From IMG/VR virus record IMGVR_UViG_3300007960_000067, positions 1 through 37,103 of that record: a stretch of 37,103 bases of DNA; one strand, given 5' to 3'. The stretch is from a virus. The stretch's first letter is position 1, and every line of letters starts with the position of its first letter. Below the pieces are notes generated by a model that saw nothing but the letters and a program-made list of their open reading frames with translations, searched no databases and was not told where the DNA came from. Of the stretch, positions 8,510-17,549 are shown one piece after another. The translations under genes and the position numbers were made by a program.

Positions 8510-8920
8510 ATGGCAAAAATCCAGACTAAAGGCGCTGTGATTGACCAAGACATTGCATCAGTACTGACGCCGATTGCGCAAATCATTTCATTCAGTCACT
8601 CAGGTGCTGAAACCGAAACGTACGACGCCACCACGATTGACACGACCGGCGCAGGAAAAGAGTACGCAGCCACTGGATACGCGGAAGGCGGCACGTTCGA
8701 TTTTACGCTGTTTTATGACAGCGAACTGGCTGGTCATCAGGCACTCACCGACGATCTGACAACACCTGCCGAACGAAATTACAGCGTCACGCTCGCAGGT
8801 GGAACTGAAATGACGTTTACAGCTGCTGGTATCTCGTTCGGATTCCAGGGCGACATGGCCGACGCAGTCAAGGGTGATGTCAGCCTGAAGCTTGACCAGT
8901 TGATGTCTTACACCACGTAG
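8510..8920 (+). CDS. Major tail tube protein
   Basis: This is the tube subunit of a non-contractile tail. The 136-residue sequence has the usual tube-protein order: a short N-terminal strand, ETYDATTIDTTG, a FDFTLFYDSEL strand, RNYSVTLAGGTEMTFTAAGI, and a closing GDVSLKLDQ strand. Its place, after the tail terminator and before the chaperone pair, is that of the lambda gpV-type tube gene. AAAGGGGGACC precedes the ATG. Confidence 0.88.
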   Translation: MAKIQTKGAVIDQDIASVLTPIAQIISFSHSGAETETYDATTIDTTGAGKEYAATGYAEGGTFDFTLFYDSELAGHQALTDDLTTPAERNYSVTLAGGTEMTFTAAGISFGFQGDMADAVKGDVSLKLDQLMSYTT

Positions 8921-8928
8921 GAAATAAA

Positions 8929-9297
8929 ATGAAAGCCAAGCTAATACGTGACGCAAGAGTCACGCCGGGTGCCCCTGACGATGACCGCATGGAAGTCAGG
9001 GACGGCGTGAGGTACTGGCCTGAAGGTACTGTACTGGAAGACCGCCGTGCTTATCGATTGGTCCAGATGGGCATGGCGGAACCTGCTGACGATGAATGCA
9101 CGCTCAAAGCGTGCATGACAACTGCGGAAATGAAAGCGGCTCAGATCAAACAGGAGATGGTGGGCAAAGGCATCATGCCGGAAGACTACCAGCGATACCT
9201 GGACGGCGAGATTCTCGGCTACGACGAAGACGGCAACGACATCCCGGGGCCGAATTACATAGACCCAGATGAGGACGACGACGAAGATGACGATTGA
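8929..9297 (+). CDS. Unknown tail-region protein with acidic tail
   Basis: The 122-residue protein begins with a small globular region (MKAKLIRDARVTPGAPDD, then RYWPEGTVLEDRRAYRLVQMG) and ends with about 35 mostly acidic residues (PDEDDDEDDD). I do not recognise it. It lies between the tube gene and the chaperone pair and overlaps the next gene's start by 11 bases. The acidic end could bind basic tail or head proteins, but that is inference. Confidence 0.75.
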   Translation: MKAKLIRDARVTPGAPDDDRMEVRDGVRYWPEGTVLEDRRAYRLVQMGMAEPADDECTLKACMTTAEMKAAQIKQEMVGKGIMPEDYQRYLDGEILGYDEDGNDIPGPNYIDPDEDDDEDDD

Positions 9298-9667
9298 TCG
9301 AGCAACACTCCTGAAACCACTGGCGGCGAAGACTGAACGCGTCGACCTGCCGGAATTCGGGCCGGATGCGTTTGTGATTGTTCACGGGATGAATGCTCGT
9401 GAGAAGAACGATCACGATGCGTCAATGATGAACCGCAAATATACCGGGCTCGATCCCGCAAAGGTGAAGACGCAGAAGGAACGGCTGGTGATCTGTTGCG
9501 CACGCGACGAAAACGGACAGCCAATTCTGCAACCCGACGATGTTGAAGCGGTCGGTAACTGGCCGGCTGATGTTCTGAATCGCGTCTTCGACGTAGCGAA
9601 CCGATTAAGCGGCGGAACGGGAGACAAGAACGCGGCAAAAAACTCGGAAGAAACTGGCGACGAATGA
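9287..9667 (+). CDS. Tail assembly chaperone gpG-like
   Basis: The 126-residue protein lies where lambda gpG-type chaperones lie, between tube and tape-measure genes, and starts TIDRATLLKPLAAKTERVDLPEFG like many such chaperones. ATG at 9287 is preferred over upstream starts. Its 3' end carries A AAA AAC in the correct phase for a -1 shift into the following frame, which gives a gpGT-type fusion. Such chaperones coat the tape measure during tail assembly and are absent from the finished tail. Confidence 0.85.
   Translation: MTIDRATLLKPLAAKTERVDLPEFGPDAFVIVHGMNAREKNDHDASMMNRKYTGLDPAKVKTQKERLVICCARDENGQPILQPDDVEAVGNWPADVLNRVFDVANRLSGGTGDKNAAKNSEETGDE
9637..9643 (+). promoter_or_regulatory. Programmed -1 frameshift site (gpG/gpGT)
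   Basis: AAAAAAC at 9637-9643 is read A|AAA|AAC in the gpG frame, the canonical X XXY YYZ heptamer. After slipping, the frame from 9643 is open without interruption to the stop at 9966. A short CCGC/GCGG hairpin lies at 9668-9678, 24 bases downstream. Confidence 0.85.
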
Positions 9668-9966
9668 CCGCGATGCGGCTTGCTGAACACGTCGCACACA
9701 CAACTGACGTGGATGGCATGCTCGAATCGATGTCGCCGGAACAGTTTGACGAATGGTGTGCGAAGGATGCAGTAGAGCCAATCGGCTACGCGTCGCAGAC
9801 TTTAGGAATGATCGTGCATTTGATCTACTCTTACATGACGCATGATAGCTCGGTCGATCCGTCCATGTTCATGCCATGGACGAAACATCAGTCCGAAGCT
9901 GCGAACGGAAACCGTCAGGCGAAGCAGTTACTGAACCAGATCGCGGGAGGCGTGCAGAATGGCTAG
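9664..9966 (+). CDS. Tail assembly chaperone gpT-like, made by frameshift
   Basis: This 100-residue frame (GMLESMSPEQFDEWCAKDAVEPIG..., resembling the DEW-type segment common in gpT proteins) is most likely expressed as the C-terminal half of a gpGT fusion of about 226 residues spanning 9287-9966. It also has its own ATG overlapping the gpG stop (ATGA), so separate translation cannot be excluded. The frame upstream of the ATG is open back to the slippery site. Confidence 0.8.
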   Translation: MTAMRLAEHVAHTTDVDGMLESMSPEQFDEWCAKDAVEPIGYASQTLGMIVHLIYSYMTHDSSVDPSMFMPWTKHQSEAANGNRQAKQLLNQIAGGVQNG

Positions 9967-11935
9967 TCTCGGCGATCTCGTAGTCAATCTGCGGGCGGAC
10001 AATTCACACTTTCAAAAAAATGTGAAGCAGTCGCAAGGAGCGATATCGAGTTTTGCTGCAGCAGTTGCCGCGATCGGTGCAGGAGTCGGGCTTGCGAAGC
10101 TCGCAGCAGATGCGGAAACCTTGCAACTGCGTTTTAAGTCATTGCTTAAGTCTGGGTCCGCGGCAGCCGCAATGCTCGATGAGATTGGCGAGTTCGCGGC
10201 AAACACTCCATTCGGTAAGATCGAGATAGCAGACGCAACCCGCACTTTGCTGGGCTTCCAGATGGGGGCTCAGGAGTCACTGGCAACCGTCAAAAATCTA
10301 GGGGAAGTGGCTGCTCAATCTGGCGCGAGGATGTCAGATCTTGCGAACATTCTCGGGAAGGCTGTTGCGAAAAATAAAGTAGAGGCAGAAACGCTCAACC
10401 AGTTAATTGAGCGGCAGGTTCCAATTCTGCGAGCACTGGCTCAAGTCACCGGCGAGTCAGAAGCCAGTCTATACAAACTAGCCTCAGCAGGTGCGATTAG
10501 CGGAGAAGATCTGCAAGCCGCATTCACGCTGATGGGCACGAGTAGCGACTACGCTGCCGGGGCAATGGCAGAGTTGGCGACTACGACCGCGGGGCAATGG
10601 TCAACAATGATTGACAACGCCACATTGCTCGGTGAAAAAGTCGGCAAGGTGCTGTTGCCTCCAATTAATGCAACCCTATCCGCCGTAACAAAACTACTAC
10701 AGCAGTTTAGTGGGTTTGCGACTGTGGCCGGCAGCATTAGTGGTGTCATGGTTGTCGCAGCGGCTGCAGTTTGGGCGACGCAAAAAGCCATCGCCGCATT
10801 TACTACGGCAATGAACATCGCACGGTCAGCACAAATTGCAATGTTGGCACTTCAGGGGCCGTCAGGGTGGGCGGCAATCGCAGCCGGTGTGGCGATCGGT
10901 ACAGCTGCAATCTATGCGATGAACACGGCAATTGCTGACACGACCGAAGAGGCAGCTGAGCTACAGGCTGAAATGCAGGGCGTTGCCGATGCGGGGAACG
11001 CCGCCTCGACATGGGAGCCACCAATCGTCGAGGGGTGGCGTGATGTCGAGCAGTTGATGAATTCAATTCGTAAGCCTCGCCCGAACGATGACATCGAAAA
11101 GTTTAAGCAAGAGATCGAGAAGCTAGGCGACGACCTGGAACGTGCTGATCGTTTGTATGACGTTTTCGCAACGCACTCGCTGAACGCGAATATGTCACTT
11201 GAGACGACACTCAAAAAAGCACGCATGGAAATGTCGGGCTTCAACGCTGCAGTTGCGGAGGCTCAGCAAGAGTTGGCGTACGTGCAGGACAACATGGATG
11301 CCAATCAGCGAGGCAATGCAGAGTTCATTGCGATGGGCGTCGACCCGCAGGAGGTAGAAAGGCTGGCTCAAATACAGCGGGAAATAGACGAGGTTACAGA
11401 AGCTCGGGAACGCGAGCGTCAAGCCACTGCGGACGCTGCACGACAGGCAGAACAAGCGGAACAACGTAAACTCGCCACACAAAAAACATTCAATGAGCAG
11501 ATCCGAAATGCAGAGCAGGACTTACGGGTTCAGCTCGGCCTGATATCGGAGATTGACGCAGCGATAGAAGATGCTGCAGCGGCTGGAGCATCCCCAGAGC
11601 AACAGGCACGGTTACGAGAAATCATGGAGGCTCAGAAGAAATTAGATGATGCGAGTACAAGAAGCAAAACACAGTTTGCTGGCATTACTCAACGCGGATC
11701 GGCAGAAGCGTTCAAACTGATTGCGTCATCTGCGAGTCAGTCAGCACAGGTCACGCAAGCCGGAAAAGCGACCGCTGCAATCGCAAAGGCTCAGGCGTCC
11801 AAAAAGGTTGCGTCGGTCGCTAGCCAGTCACCACAGGTCGTGGAAGCCAAAAAGGCGAACATTGTACTTGCAAAGATTGAGAAGAACACGAAGCCACAAC
11901 AGGCGAACGGGCCTGCAGTACAGGAGGCCGTCTAG
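9959..11935 (+). CDS. Tape measure protein
   Basis: The tape measure fixes tail length and travels with DNA on injection. Residues about 8-200 fit the tape-measure N-terminal domain (DNSHFQKNVKQSQGAISSF, EFAANTPFGKIEIADATRTL, NQLIERQVPILRALAQVTG). Hydrophobic stretches lie near 260-330, then a long coiled coil around 375-530 (KFKQEIEKLGDDLERAD, EVTEARERERQATADAARQA), and an Ala/Gln/Lys-rich end. At 658 residues and roughly 1.5 A per residue, a tail of about 100 nm is expected. RBS CGGGAGG precedes ATG 9959. Confidence 0.93.
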   Translation: MASLGDLVVNLRADNSHFQKNVKQSQGAISSFAAAVAAIGAGVGLAKLAADAETLQLRFKSLLKSGSAAAAMLDEIGEFAANTPFGKIEIADATRTLLGFQMGAQESLATVKNLGEVAAQSGARMSDLANILGKAVAKNKVEAETLNQLIERQVPILRALAQVTGESEASLYKLASAGAISGEDLQAAFTLMGTSSDYAAGAMAELATTTAGQWSTMIDNATLLGEKVGKVLLPPINATLSAVTKLLQQFSGFATVAGSISGVMVVAAAAVWATQKAIAAFTTAMNIARSAQIAMLALQGPSGWAAIAAGVAIGTAAIYAMNTAIADTTEEAAELQAEMQGVADAGNAASTWEPPIVEGWRDVEQLMNSIRKPRPNDDIEKFKQEIEKLGDDLERADRLYDVFATHSLNANMSLETTLKKARMEMSGFNAAVAEAQQELAYVQDNMDANQRGNAEFIAMGVDPQEVERLAQIQREIDEVTEARERERQATADAARQAEQAEQRKLATQKTFNEQIRNAEQDLRVQLGLISEIDAAIEDAAAAGASPEQQARLREIMEAQKKLDDASTRSKTQFAGITQRGSAEAFKLIASSASQSAQVTQAGKATAAIAKAQASKKVASVASQSPQVVEAKKANIVLAKIEKNTKPQQANGPAVQEAV

Positions 11936-12810
11936 TGACTGTGACCTACAGGGGCGTCAAGCCGGGATTTCCTAAAGGCAAAAACAGTCTCGGAATCCGC
12001 ACCTACACGAACGCGTTTGTGCTCACGACAGACAGTCGGGCGGATAGTGTGTTTCAGGTCGGTAGTCACGCCAGCCTGCCGACAATTGGCTCCGTGTTTA
12101 GCGGTGACCCTGCGGCTTACTGCGTCTCGTTGAGCGTCGAAAACACAGAACCGTGGACAGGATGGACAGTAACCGCAGAATACACGACCGACGTGTTTGA
12201 GCCGGCTGAAGAAAACCCAGTCGACGATCAACCGCGAATCTCATGGTCATCGGAAATTTATCAAGAGCCAGTATTCAAGGATACGGATGGCAACGCAGTC
12301 CTCAATAGTGCTGGTGACTACTTTATCGACCCCGCACCGACGCGTGATGTTTCACACCTAATTGCTCGCATCACACAAAACGTGACAAGCGTGCCATCAT
12401 GGGCGTTGAGTTATCAAAACGCGATCAACAACGGGACGATTACGATTGACGGTCTGAGCATTGCGGCTGGGCTCGCAAAGGTGCAGAGGATTGATATCGG
12501 AGAACCTGAGCTGCGTGGGAATTACACGTTTCGCAAGGTGACTCTTGAGATCCACATCCATCGAGACGGATGGAATCTGCAACCGCTACAGGCCGGATTC
12601 AACCAGAAGGTTGGCGGAGTGGTGAAGCCGATTTTAGTGAAAGACATCGACAGCGGCGGCAACAGTAAAGATAGCTCGCCGGTGTCGCAGCCAGTCCCAC
12701 TCGCGGCAGACGGAACGATCTTACAGAACCCCACACCAGCGACAGCGATCTTCGGCGACTTCACAATCTATCAGGAACTCGACCTGAGCAACCTGCCGGG
12801 GATTTCCTGA
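11935..12810 (+). CDS. Putative distal tail/tail-tip protein
   Basis: A 291-residue, beta-rich protein with no motif I can name with certainty. It starts with GTG at 11935, set by AGGAGG at 11922-11927, sharing one base with the tape-measure stop. Its place directly after the tape measure is that of distal tail or baseplate-hub proteins. Residues about 165-205 (LSYQNAINNGTITIDGLSIA) and 180-215 look like a paired-strand core. The function is inferred from order only. Confidence 0.7.
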   Translation: MTVTYRGVKPGFPKGKNSLGIRTYTNAFVLTTDSRADSVFQVGSHASLPTIGSVFSGDPAAYCVSLSVENTEPWTGWTVTAEYTTDVFEPAEENPVDDQPRISWSSEIYQEPVFKDTDGNAVLNSAGDYFIDPAPTRDVSHLIARITQNVTSVPSWALSYQNAINNGTITIDGLSIAAGLAKVQRIDIGEPELRGNYTFRKVTLEIHIHRDGWNLQPLQAGFNQKVGGVVKPILVKDIDSGGNSKDSSPVSQPVPLAADGTILQNPTPATAIFGDFTIYQELDLSNLPGIS

Positions 12811-13187
12811 TGCCAGTTGTGATGTCCGAAGAGTTTGCAGCACAAGTGGCTAAGGTGGTCAGGGAAACCTTGCGCCGTGAACGCAGTACACAGAGCCACA
12901 GCGGCAAGTGGCAGGGCGTGAGTTCACAGCGGTCATATTGGGCAATCACTAACTCTGCAATCACTGCACCGTCGAACGGCGTGACATCACCAACGACCGG
13001 CACGATTGAATATCTGCGAGTCAATGACAGCGGCGATCTGGTCCGCACCGGCGAAACGGAAACGCTGACGCATCGGTGGGAAGGTATCACGCTGGAAGCC
13101 AACACGCTGATACGAGTCATGGCGACAGAGAATGAGGTGATCCTCGTAGGGGCCGATTGCGAAGCTCTGGGGAGTCCACCATCATGA
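12810..13187 (+). CDS. Small tail-tip protein, unknown
   Basis: A 125-residue protein with an N-terminal helix (EEFAAQVAKVVRETLRRE) followed by beta-strands. ATG overlaps the preceding stop (TGATG), and its end overlaps the next gene. It sits among tail-tip genes and is likely structural or an assembly partner. No family recognised. Confidence 0.7.
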   Translation: MPVVMSEEFAAQVAKVVRETLRRERSTQSHSGKWQGVSSQRSYWAITNSAITAPSNGVTSPTTGTIEYLRVNDSGDLVRTGETETLTHRWEGITLEANTLIRVMATENEVILVGADCEALGSPPS

Positions 13188-14203
13188 GTCTGATTGGGAG
13201 GTGTTGTCATTGTGAGGAACGGACATCGTGCTATGGGTGCGACATAAGCGCTGGTATTACAGGCTGGGTGATGGATTTTTCACCAATGTCCTACAGCGTA
13301 AGCATGGAAGCTGCCCACACTGTCAATACTGAGCCGGATAGCGGAACGTATTGGCACAAGCGAGTGTATCCATCTATTTCCAGCGTTGGTGAATCCAACA
13401 TTCTTACAGGTGTTGGAACTTATCACCAAGATGGCGTCTCGCCATCCACTGCAGCAACATGTATGTGGGGTGGTGCGGTCGGTCATGATGTGGCGTACAC
13501 TGGAACCGCAGTTACGTTTGGGACTAATTTAGCCGTCGCAAAAAACTGTTCGCCAATTTTTCCCGTAGAGACGAGCGTGACTGATTACGCTGGGGCATTC
13601 CAGCATCCCTACGATTTCGCCCGCAATACAGAGAGTGTTGTAATGGTGACAGGCGATCAGGGGCTTACTGGGTGTGGTGGAATGAGATACACGCACGGAA
13701 CAACATTCCGTGGATTCAGTTACCTTCTGCGCATGTCAGGAGCGGGGGAATCCGGCGCAGTCGTAACAGGACATGTCCGATTATCACTCGACTTGTATTT
13801 CTTGAACACGGTATACACGGTCGCAAACACAACAGAATCAGTGTTTAGTCAGTACCGCACGGGCACATCGATTATAGTCGGTGCTCAGTCACGGTTTAAT
13901 TCACCTGAAAACTTCGCAGCTGAAGAAGAGTTGGTGTCCAATGTGTACCCAGAACACACACGCCCCGGATCAGGGCACACACTCGAAGAGTGTGGCGCGC
14001 CGACGAGGTGGTCCGTATTGTATGGCGAACCAAAGCGTCAGTTGTGGTCAAAGGTGGTGAGTTGTGGCGACTTAACAGACTCTATTGAACTGCCTTTGTT
14101 GCAGCAGGTTGACGGGTGGTACTCCGGCGTTCCGTCCCTCTGGAATGCCATCGGCATTCGAGACATTCCGGCCACGATAACAGTGACGCCGGTGGCAGCA
14201 TGA
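13184..14203 (+). CDS. Tail-tip protein with Cys-rich N-terminus
   Basis: The 339-residue protein begins with paired cysteine knuckles in residues about 7-19 (CCHC and CYGC), a pattern able to bind a metal. A long beta-rich region with many Thr, Ser and Gly follows. ATG at 13184 has GGGGAG just upstream and overlaps the preceding stop. I do not recognise the family. Position suggests a tail-tip or adhesin component, possibly with a structural zinc or iron site. Confidence 0.72.
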   Translation: MSLIGRCCHCEERTSCYGCDISAGITGWVMDFSPMSYSVSMEAAHTVNTEPDSGTYWHKRVYPSISSVGESNILTGVGTYHQDGVSPSTAATCMWGGAVGHDVAYTGTAVTFGTNLAVAKNCSPIFPVETSVTDYAGAFQHPYDFARNTESVVMVTGDQGLTGCGGMRYTHGTTFRGFSYLLRMSGAGESGAVVTGHVRLSLDLYFLNTVYTVANTTESVFSQYRTGTSIIVGAQSRFNSPENFAAEEELVSNVYPEHTRPGSGHTLEECGAPTRWSVLYGEPKRQLWSKVVSCGDLTDSIELPLLQQVDGWYSGVPSLWNAIGIRDIPATITVTPVAA

Positions 14204-14829
14204 CACACAACCTCATGACAAAACGAACACAAGCAGCGGCAGTGGTACTCCTGTTGTTGCTGATTGGTTGCCGCCAATCATTGACACCTGAACCACTACC
14301 GAAGCCCACACCGAAACGGGAGCGAAGCCCAATGGCCGAAACGCTTACACCTAACAGCGGCCCATCATACGCCAACATTGTCACTGAGGGGGATCTGCTA
14401 TGGATCGATTGGAAAGCCTCGCAGGATAATACGAACCGAACATTCGGCTGCGAAACACCGGTTAGTATCTATTCAGACATCACCTCCCTGACACTGAACT
14501 TCAAGGCGAGGATTGACACTGACCCGCTTGATGTCGACTTCAAAGTCCGGATCGATGGCGGATCATGGACATCCGTCGATACAGTCACAGTATCAGCGAC
14601 TTCATTCACCAGCTACCAAGCCAGTTGGTCTGGTTCATTCGGTGCGGCGACAAGATCGTCGCTGTTTGAATTTAATATCGCTGTTGGATCGATCAACGGG
14701 GCACAGGCTGACTTTGATATTGATTGGGTGCGACTGACAATCGACGGAACCGAAGTCATTGGCGGCGAGTTCAACCCGGCTTGGAGTTTCAACTCAAATA
14801 GAATATGGGCCCCAGGAGTGCTGCACTGA
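14200..14829 (+). CDS. Lipoprotein-like tail-region protein with nested start
   Basis: The long form (209 residues, ATG 14200 overlapping the previous stop as ATGA) opens with KR, a hydrophobic run AAAVVLLLLLIG and Cys 24: a lipoprotein signal with an LIGC-type lipobox. A Pro-rich stretch (residues 28-44) follows, resembling Rz1-type outer-membrane spanins or anchored exclusion lipoproteins. A second in-frame ATG at 14332, with GGGAG about 10 bases upstream, would give a 165-residue form without the signal, consisting of the beta-sandwich-like domain. The products could be a tail protein and a membrane-anchored version. Confidence 0.75.
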   Translation: MTHNLMTKRTQAAAVVLLLLLIGCRQSLTPEPLPKPTPKRERSPMAETLTPNSGPSYANIVTEGDLLWIDWKASQDNTNRTFGCETPVSIYSDITSLTLNFKARIDTDPLDVDFKVRIDGGSWTSVDTVTVSATSFTSYQASWSGSFGAATRSSLFEFNIAVGSINGAQADFDIDWVRLTIDGTEVIGGEFNPAWSFNSNRIWAPGVLH

Positions 14830-17540
14830 TGTTAAAGAACACCGCCAGTCAAGTTGTTGGCTTTTTCATGGTGGACTCCACCGATGGGGAGACCGGGATC
14901 ACAATCGGAACGCCCACGGTTTATATCACTAAAGATGGGGGCACCCAGGCAACTGGGGGCGGAACGTCGACTCATGAGGGGAATGGGCAATGGACCTACG
15001 CCCCGACGCAGGCAGAGACCAATGCGGACCATGTCTTCTTTACAATGAAGCTGTCGGGGGCAATCACTCAGAGCCTGAATGTTTACCCGGGAACGATTGC
15101 CAGCTTGGCTACTCAGGCTTCTGTTGACACGATAGACGGGATTGTTGATTCCATCCTTATCGATACCGCAGAAATCGGAGCAGCTGGTGCTGGACTCACT
15201 ACTCTAGCGACTCAGGCCAGTGTCGATGTCATCGATGGTAATGTTGACGCAATTCTCGTTGATACAGGTACAACAATCCCTGCTTCCCTAACGACTATTG
15301 ATAATGAAATCGCAGCCATCGATGGGATTGTCGATGCCATTCTGATTGACACTGCAGAGATTGGTGCTGCTGGTGCTGGATTAACTGCTCTCGCCACACA
15401 AGTTAGTGTCGATACAATCGATGGGATTGTAGATTCTATTCTGGTTGACACGGCAGAGATCGGCACAGCGGGAGCGGGATTAACAGCCCTGGCAACCCAG
15501 ACAAGTGTGAACACAATCGACGGCATTGTGGATGCAATCTTGGTCGACACAGGTACAACCATTCCAGCTTCTCTCACCACCATTGATGATGAGATTGCAA
15601 CGATTGATGCCAACGTAGATGCCATCCTTATTGATACGGCGGAAATCGGAGCGGCAGGTGCTGGTCTCACAGCGTTGGCAACCCAGGCCTCAGTCGATGT
15701 CATCGACACCAATGTCGATTCGATCCTGGTTGACACGGCAGAGATTGGAGCAGCAGGGGCTGGACTCACTGCCCTTGCGACACAGGCGAGCGTGGACACC
15801 ATTGATGGAATTGTAGATGACATTCTGATTGACACTGCGGAGATCGGTGCAGCAGGTGCTGGGTTAACTGCACTTGCAACGCAAGCTTCTGTAGACACCA
15901 TTGACAGCAATGTTGATGCGATTCTTGTGGACACTGCGGAGATCGGAGCGGCAGGGTCTGGGTTAACTGCACTTGCAACGCAAGCTTCTGTAGACACCAT
16001 TGACAGCAATGTTGATGCGATTCTTGTGGACACTGCGGAGATCGGAGCGGCAGGGTCTGGCCTCACTGCGTTGGCAACACAAGCTTCGGTGGATACGATT
16101 GACTCTGTTGTGGATGGCATTAAAGCTGTTACTGACAACTTGCCGAGCAGCGGCGCATTAACAAACTTGCCAGTTGACGTGGTGAAAGTGCTCGGAGGAG
16201 CGCTTGCTGAAACGACGAGCGGAAGGATTGTGGCGAACTTCAACACGTTCTTCGATAATGGCGACTCGAACAGCACTAAGACTCAAGATGACATCGGCGG
16301 CGGAACCGTCAGCGGAACCGTTGACGCCAATGTAGTGCAGATCAAGGGGTCAGGACTAACGGAAACGACAGCCGGTCGTCTGGCTGCGAACATTTCTACC
16401 GTGTTTGACAACGCAGACGCAGCGACCACGAAAACAGCTGACGATATTGGGACGGCCACAGTTAGTGGCACCGTAAACGCCAATCTTACACAGGTGCTCG
16501 GGACAGCAGTTACAGAAACGACATCAGGGCGGCTTGCTCAAAACGCTTCCGTGTTCTTTGATAACGACGACGGAGCAAGCACGAAAACTCAGGACGACAT
16601 CGGGTCAGCATTGGTGACCGGTACAGTCAATGCGAATGTAACACAGGTCAAGGGTACGGCATTAACGGAAACTTCTACCGGAAATCTGGCTGACAACATA
16701 TCGCAGTTTTACGACCTGGACACGACCACGACTAAGACGGTGGACGATGTCGATCAGGCAACTGTCACAGGCACGGTCAACGCCAACGTGACGCAGTTCC
16801 TTGGTACAACAATCGCTGAAACCACAGCAGGCCGAATCGCGGCAAACTTTGATGAATTCTTTGACAATGACGACGCGGCCAGTGCAGTCACTCTGCAAAC
16901 AATCCAGGACATTGACGACAACTTTGCGTCAGTCGCCGGGTCTGGTGCCAGGACTATCACAGTCAATGTCAAGGACACGGCAGGCACGCCAGCCAACCTT
17001 GAAAACGCACGCGTGAGACTCACGGAAGGCGTCAACACTTTCGTTGTCGATACTGATGCGAGCGGTAATGCTGTGTTTGCCCTCGATGATGCGACCTACA
17101 GCTACGCGATTTACAAGGCGGGATACACATCCGAGACCGGCACAATTGTCGTGACGGCAGATGCAACAGTGAATAAAGATATCGCACAATCAAGCATCAC
17201 CCCGAGCAGCGGCAGTGACACGTCAACGGGCGTGCTGGTCTGCTACGACGAAAACTACGCACCAGAATCGGGTGTCACATTCTCAATGCAGATGACAGCG
17301 GGGCCGGGTGTGGCCGGTGACTCACTGGATACGACAGTTAGGACCGCCACAAGTGCCGCGACAACGGGACTGGTACAATTCACAAACTTGGTTCGCGGGG
17401 CAACGTATCAACTTTGGCGTTCGACGTTTACGAGCTCTAGCGTGTTTGGTTCGATCGCAACCGCAAACGCGAAAGTCACGGTAGTTGTGCCGGATGCCGC
17501 ATCATTTAATCTACCTGAAGTTCTAGGCACTGACGCATAA
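14829..17540 (+). CDS. Long repeat-rich tail fibre protein
   Basis: A 903-residue fibre. Residues 1-90 form an N-terminal domain (TPTVYITKDGGTQATGGGTS..., QAETNADHVFFT) seen in several tail proteins. Nine LATQxSVDxID units of about 33 residues follow, two carrying an extra 29-residue insert. Five 50-51-residue units then repeat ETTxGRxxxN and DDIGxxTVSGTVNAN. A carboxypeptidase-regulatory-like beta domain (VNVKDTAGTP...) and a final beta domain complete it. The repeat part looks like a trimeric coiled-coil shaft, and the end is the likely receptor-binding tip. ATG at 14829 overlaps the previous stop. Confidence 0.88.
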   Translation: MLKNTASQVVGFFMVDSTDGETGITIGTPTVYITKDGGTQATGGGTSTHEGNGQWTYAPTQAETNADHVFFTMKLSGAITQSLNVYPGTIASLATQASVDTIDGIVDSILIDTAEIGAAGAGLTTLATQASVDVIDGNVDAILVDTGTTIPASLTTIDNEIAAIDGIVDAILIDTAEIGAAGAGLTALATQVSVDTIDGIVDSILVDTAEIGTAGAGLTALATQTSVNTIDGIVDAILVDTGTTIPASLTTIDDEIATIDANVDAILIDTAEIGAAGAGLTALATQASVDVIDTNVDSILVDTAEIGAAGAGLTALATQASVDTIDGIVDDILIDTAEIGAAGAGLTALATQASVDTIDSNVDAILVDTAEIGAAGSGLTALATQASVDTIDSNVDAILVDTAEIGAAGSGLTALATQASVDTIDSVVDGIKAVTDNLPSSGALTNLPVDVVKVLGGALAETTSGRIVANFNTFFDNGDSNSTKTQDDIGGGTVSGTVDANVVQIKGSGLTETTAGRLAANISTVFDNADAATTKTADDIGTATVSGTVNANLTQVLGTAVTETTSGRLAQNASVFFDNDDGASTKTQDDIGSALVTGTVNANVTQVKGTALTETSTGNLADNISQFYDLDTTTTKTVDDVDQATVTGTVNANVTQFLGTTIAETTAGRIAANFDEFFDNDDAASAVTLQTIQDIDDNFASVAGSGARTITVNVKDTAGTPANLENARVRLTEGVNTFVVDTDASGNAVFALDDATYSYAIYKAGYTSETGTIVVTADATVNKDIAQSSITPSSGSDTSTGVLVCYDENYAPESGVTFSMQMTAGPGVAGDSLDTTVRTATSAATTGLVQFTNLVRGATYQLWRSTFTSSSVFGSIATANAKVTVVVPDAASFNLPEVLGTDA
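15105..16133 (+). repeat. Nine-copy shaft repeat in tail fibre
   Basis: Nine units beginning LATQ encode a shaft of VDxIDxxVDxILxDTAEIG heptads. Most are 99 bases long. Units 2 and 4 carry a GTTIPASLTTID insert. The protein is nearly invariant while third codon positions differ widely, except for two adjacent identical units. Confidence 0.9.
15861..16058 (+). repeat. Perfect 99-bp tandem duplication
   Basis: Bases 15861-15959 and 15960-16058 are identical, exactly one 33-codon shaft unit. Other units differ at many synonymous sites, so this copy is recent. Confidence 0.92.
16179..16930 (+). repeat. Five-copy 51-residue repeat in tail fibre
   Basis: Units begin near 16179, 16332, 16485, 16638 and 16788. 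Each has ETTSGR, a FFDN-type turn, KTxDDI and a closing VSGTVNAN or VTGTVNAN, except that the last diverges after its FFDNDD segment. Confidence 0.85.
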
Positions 17541-17549
17541 GGAAAACCC

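Noticed and set aside
15105-16133. Regularly spaced repeats suggesting CRISPR
   Set aside because: Units are contiguous, coding and 99 bases long without spacers. No cas genes are present.
15212-16276. 354-residue open frame on the - strand within the tail fibre
   Set aside because: It is an antisense image of the fibre repeats (codon bias keeps it open). It has no RBS context and no other gene on that strand, and the sense frame has clear domain structure.
14829-17540. Diversity-generating retroelement target in the fibre
   Set aside because: No reverse transcriptase, template repeat or accessory gene is visible in the window.
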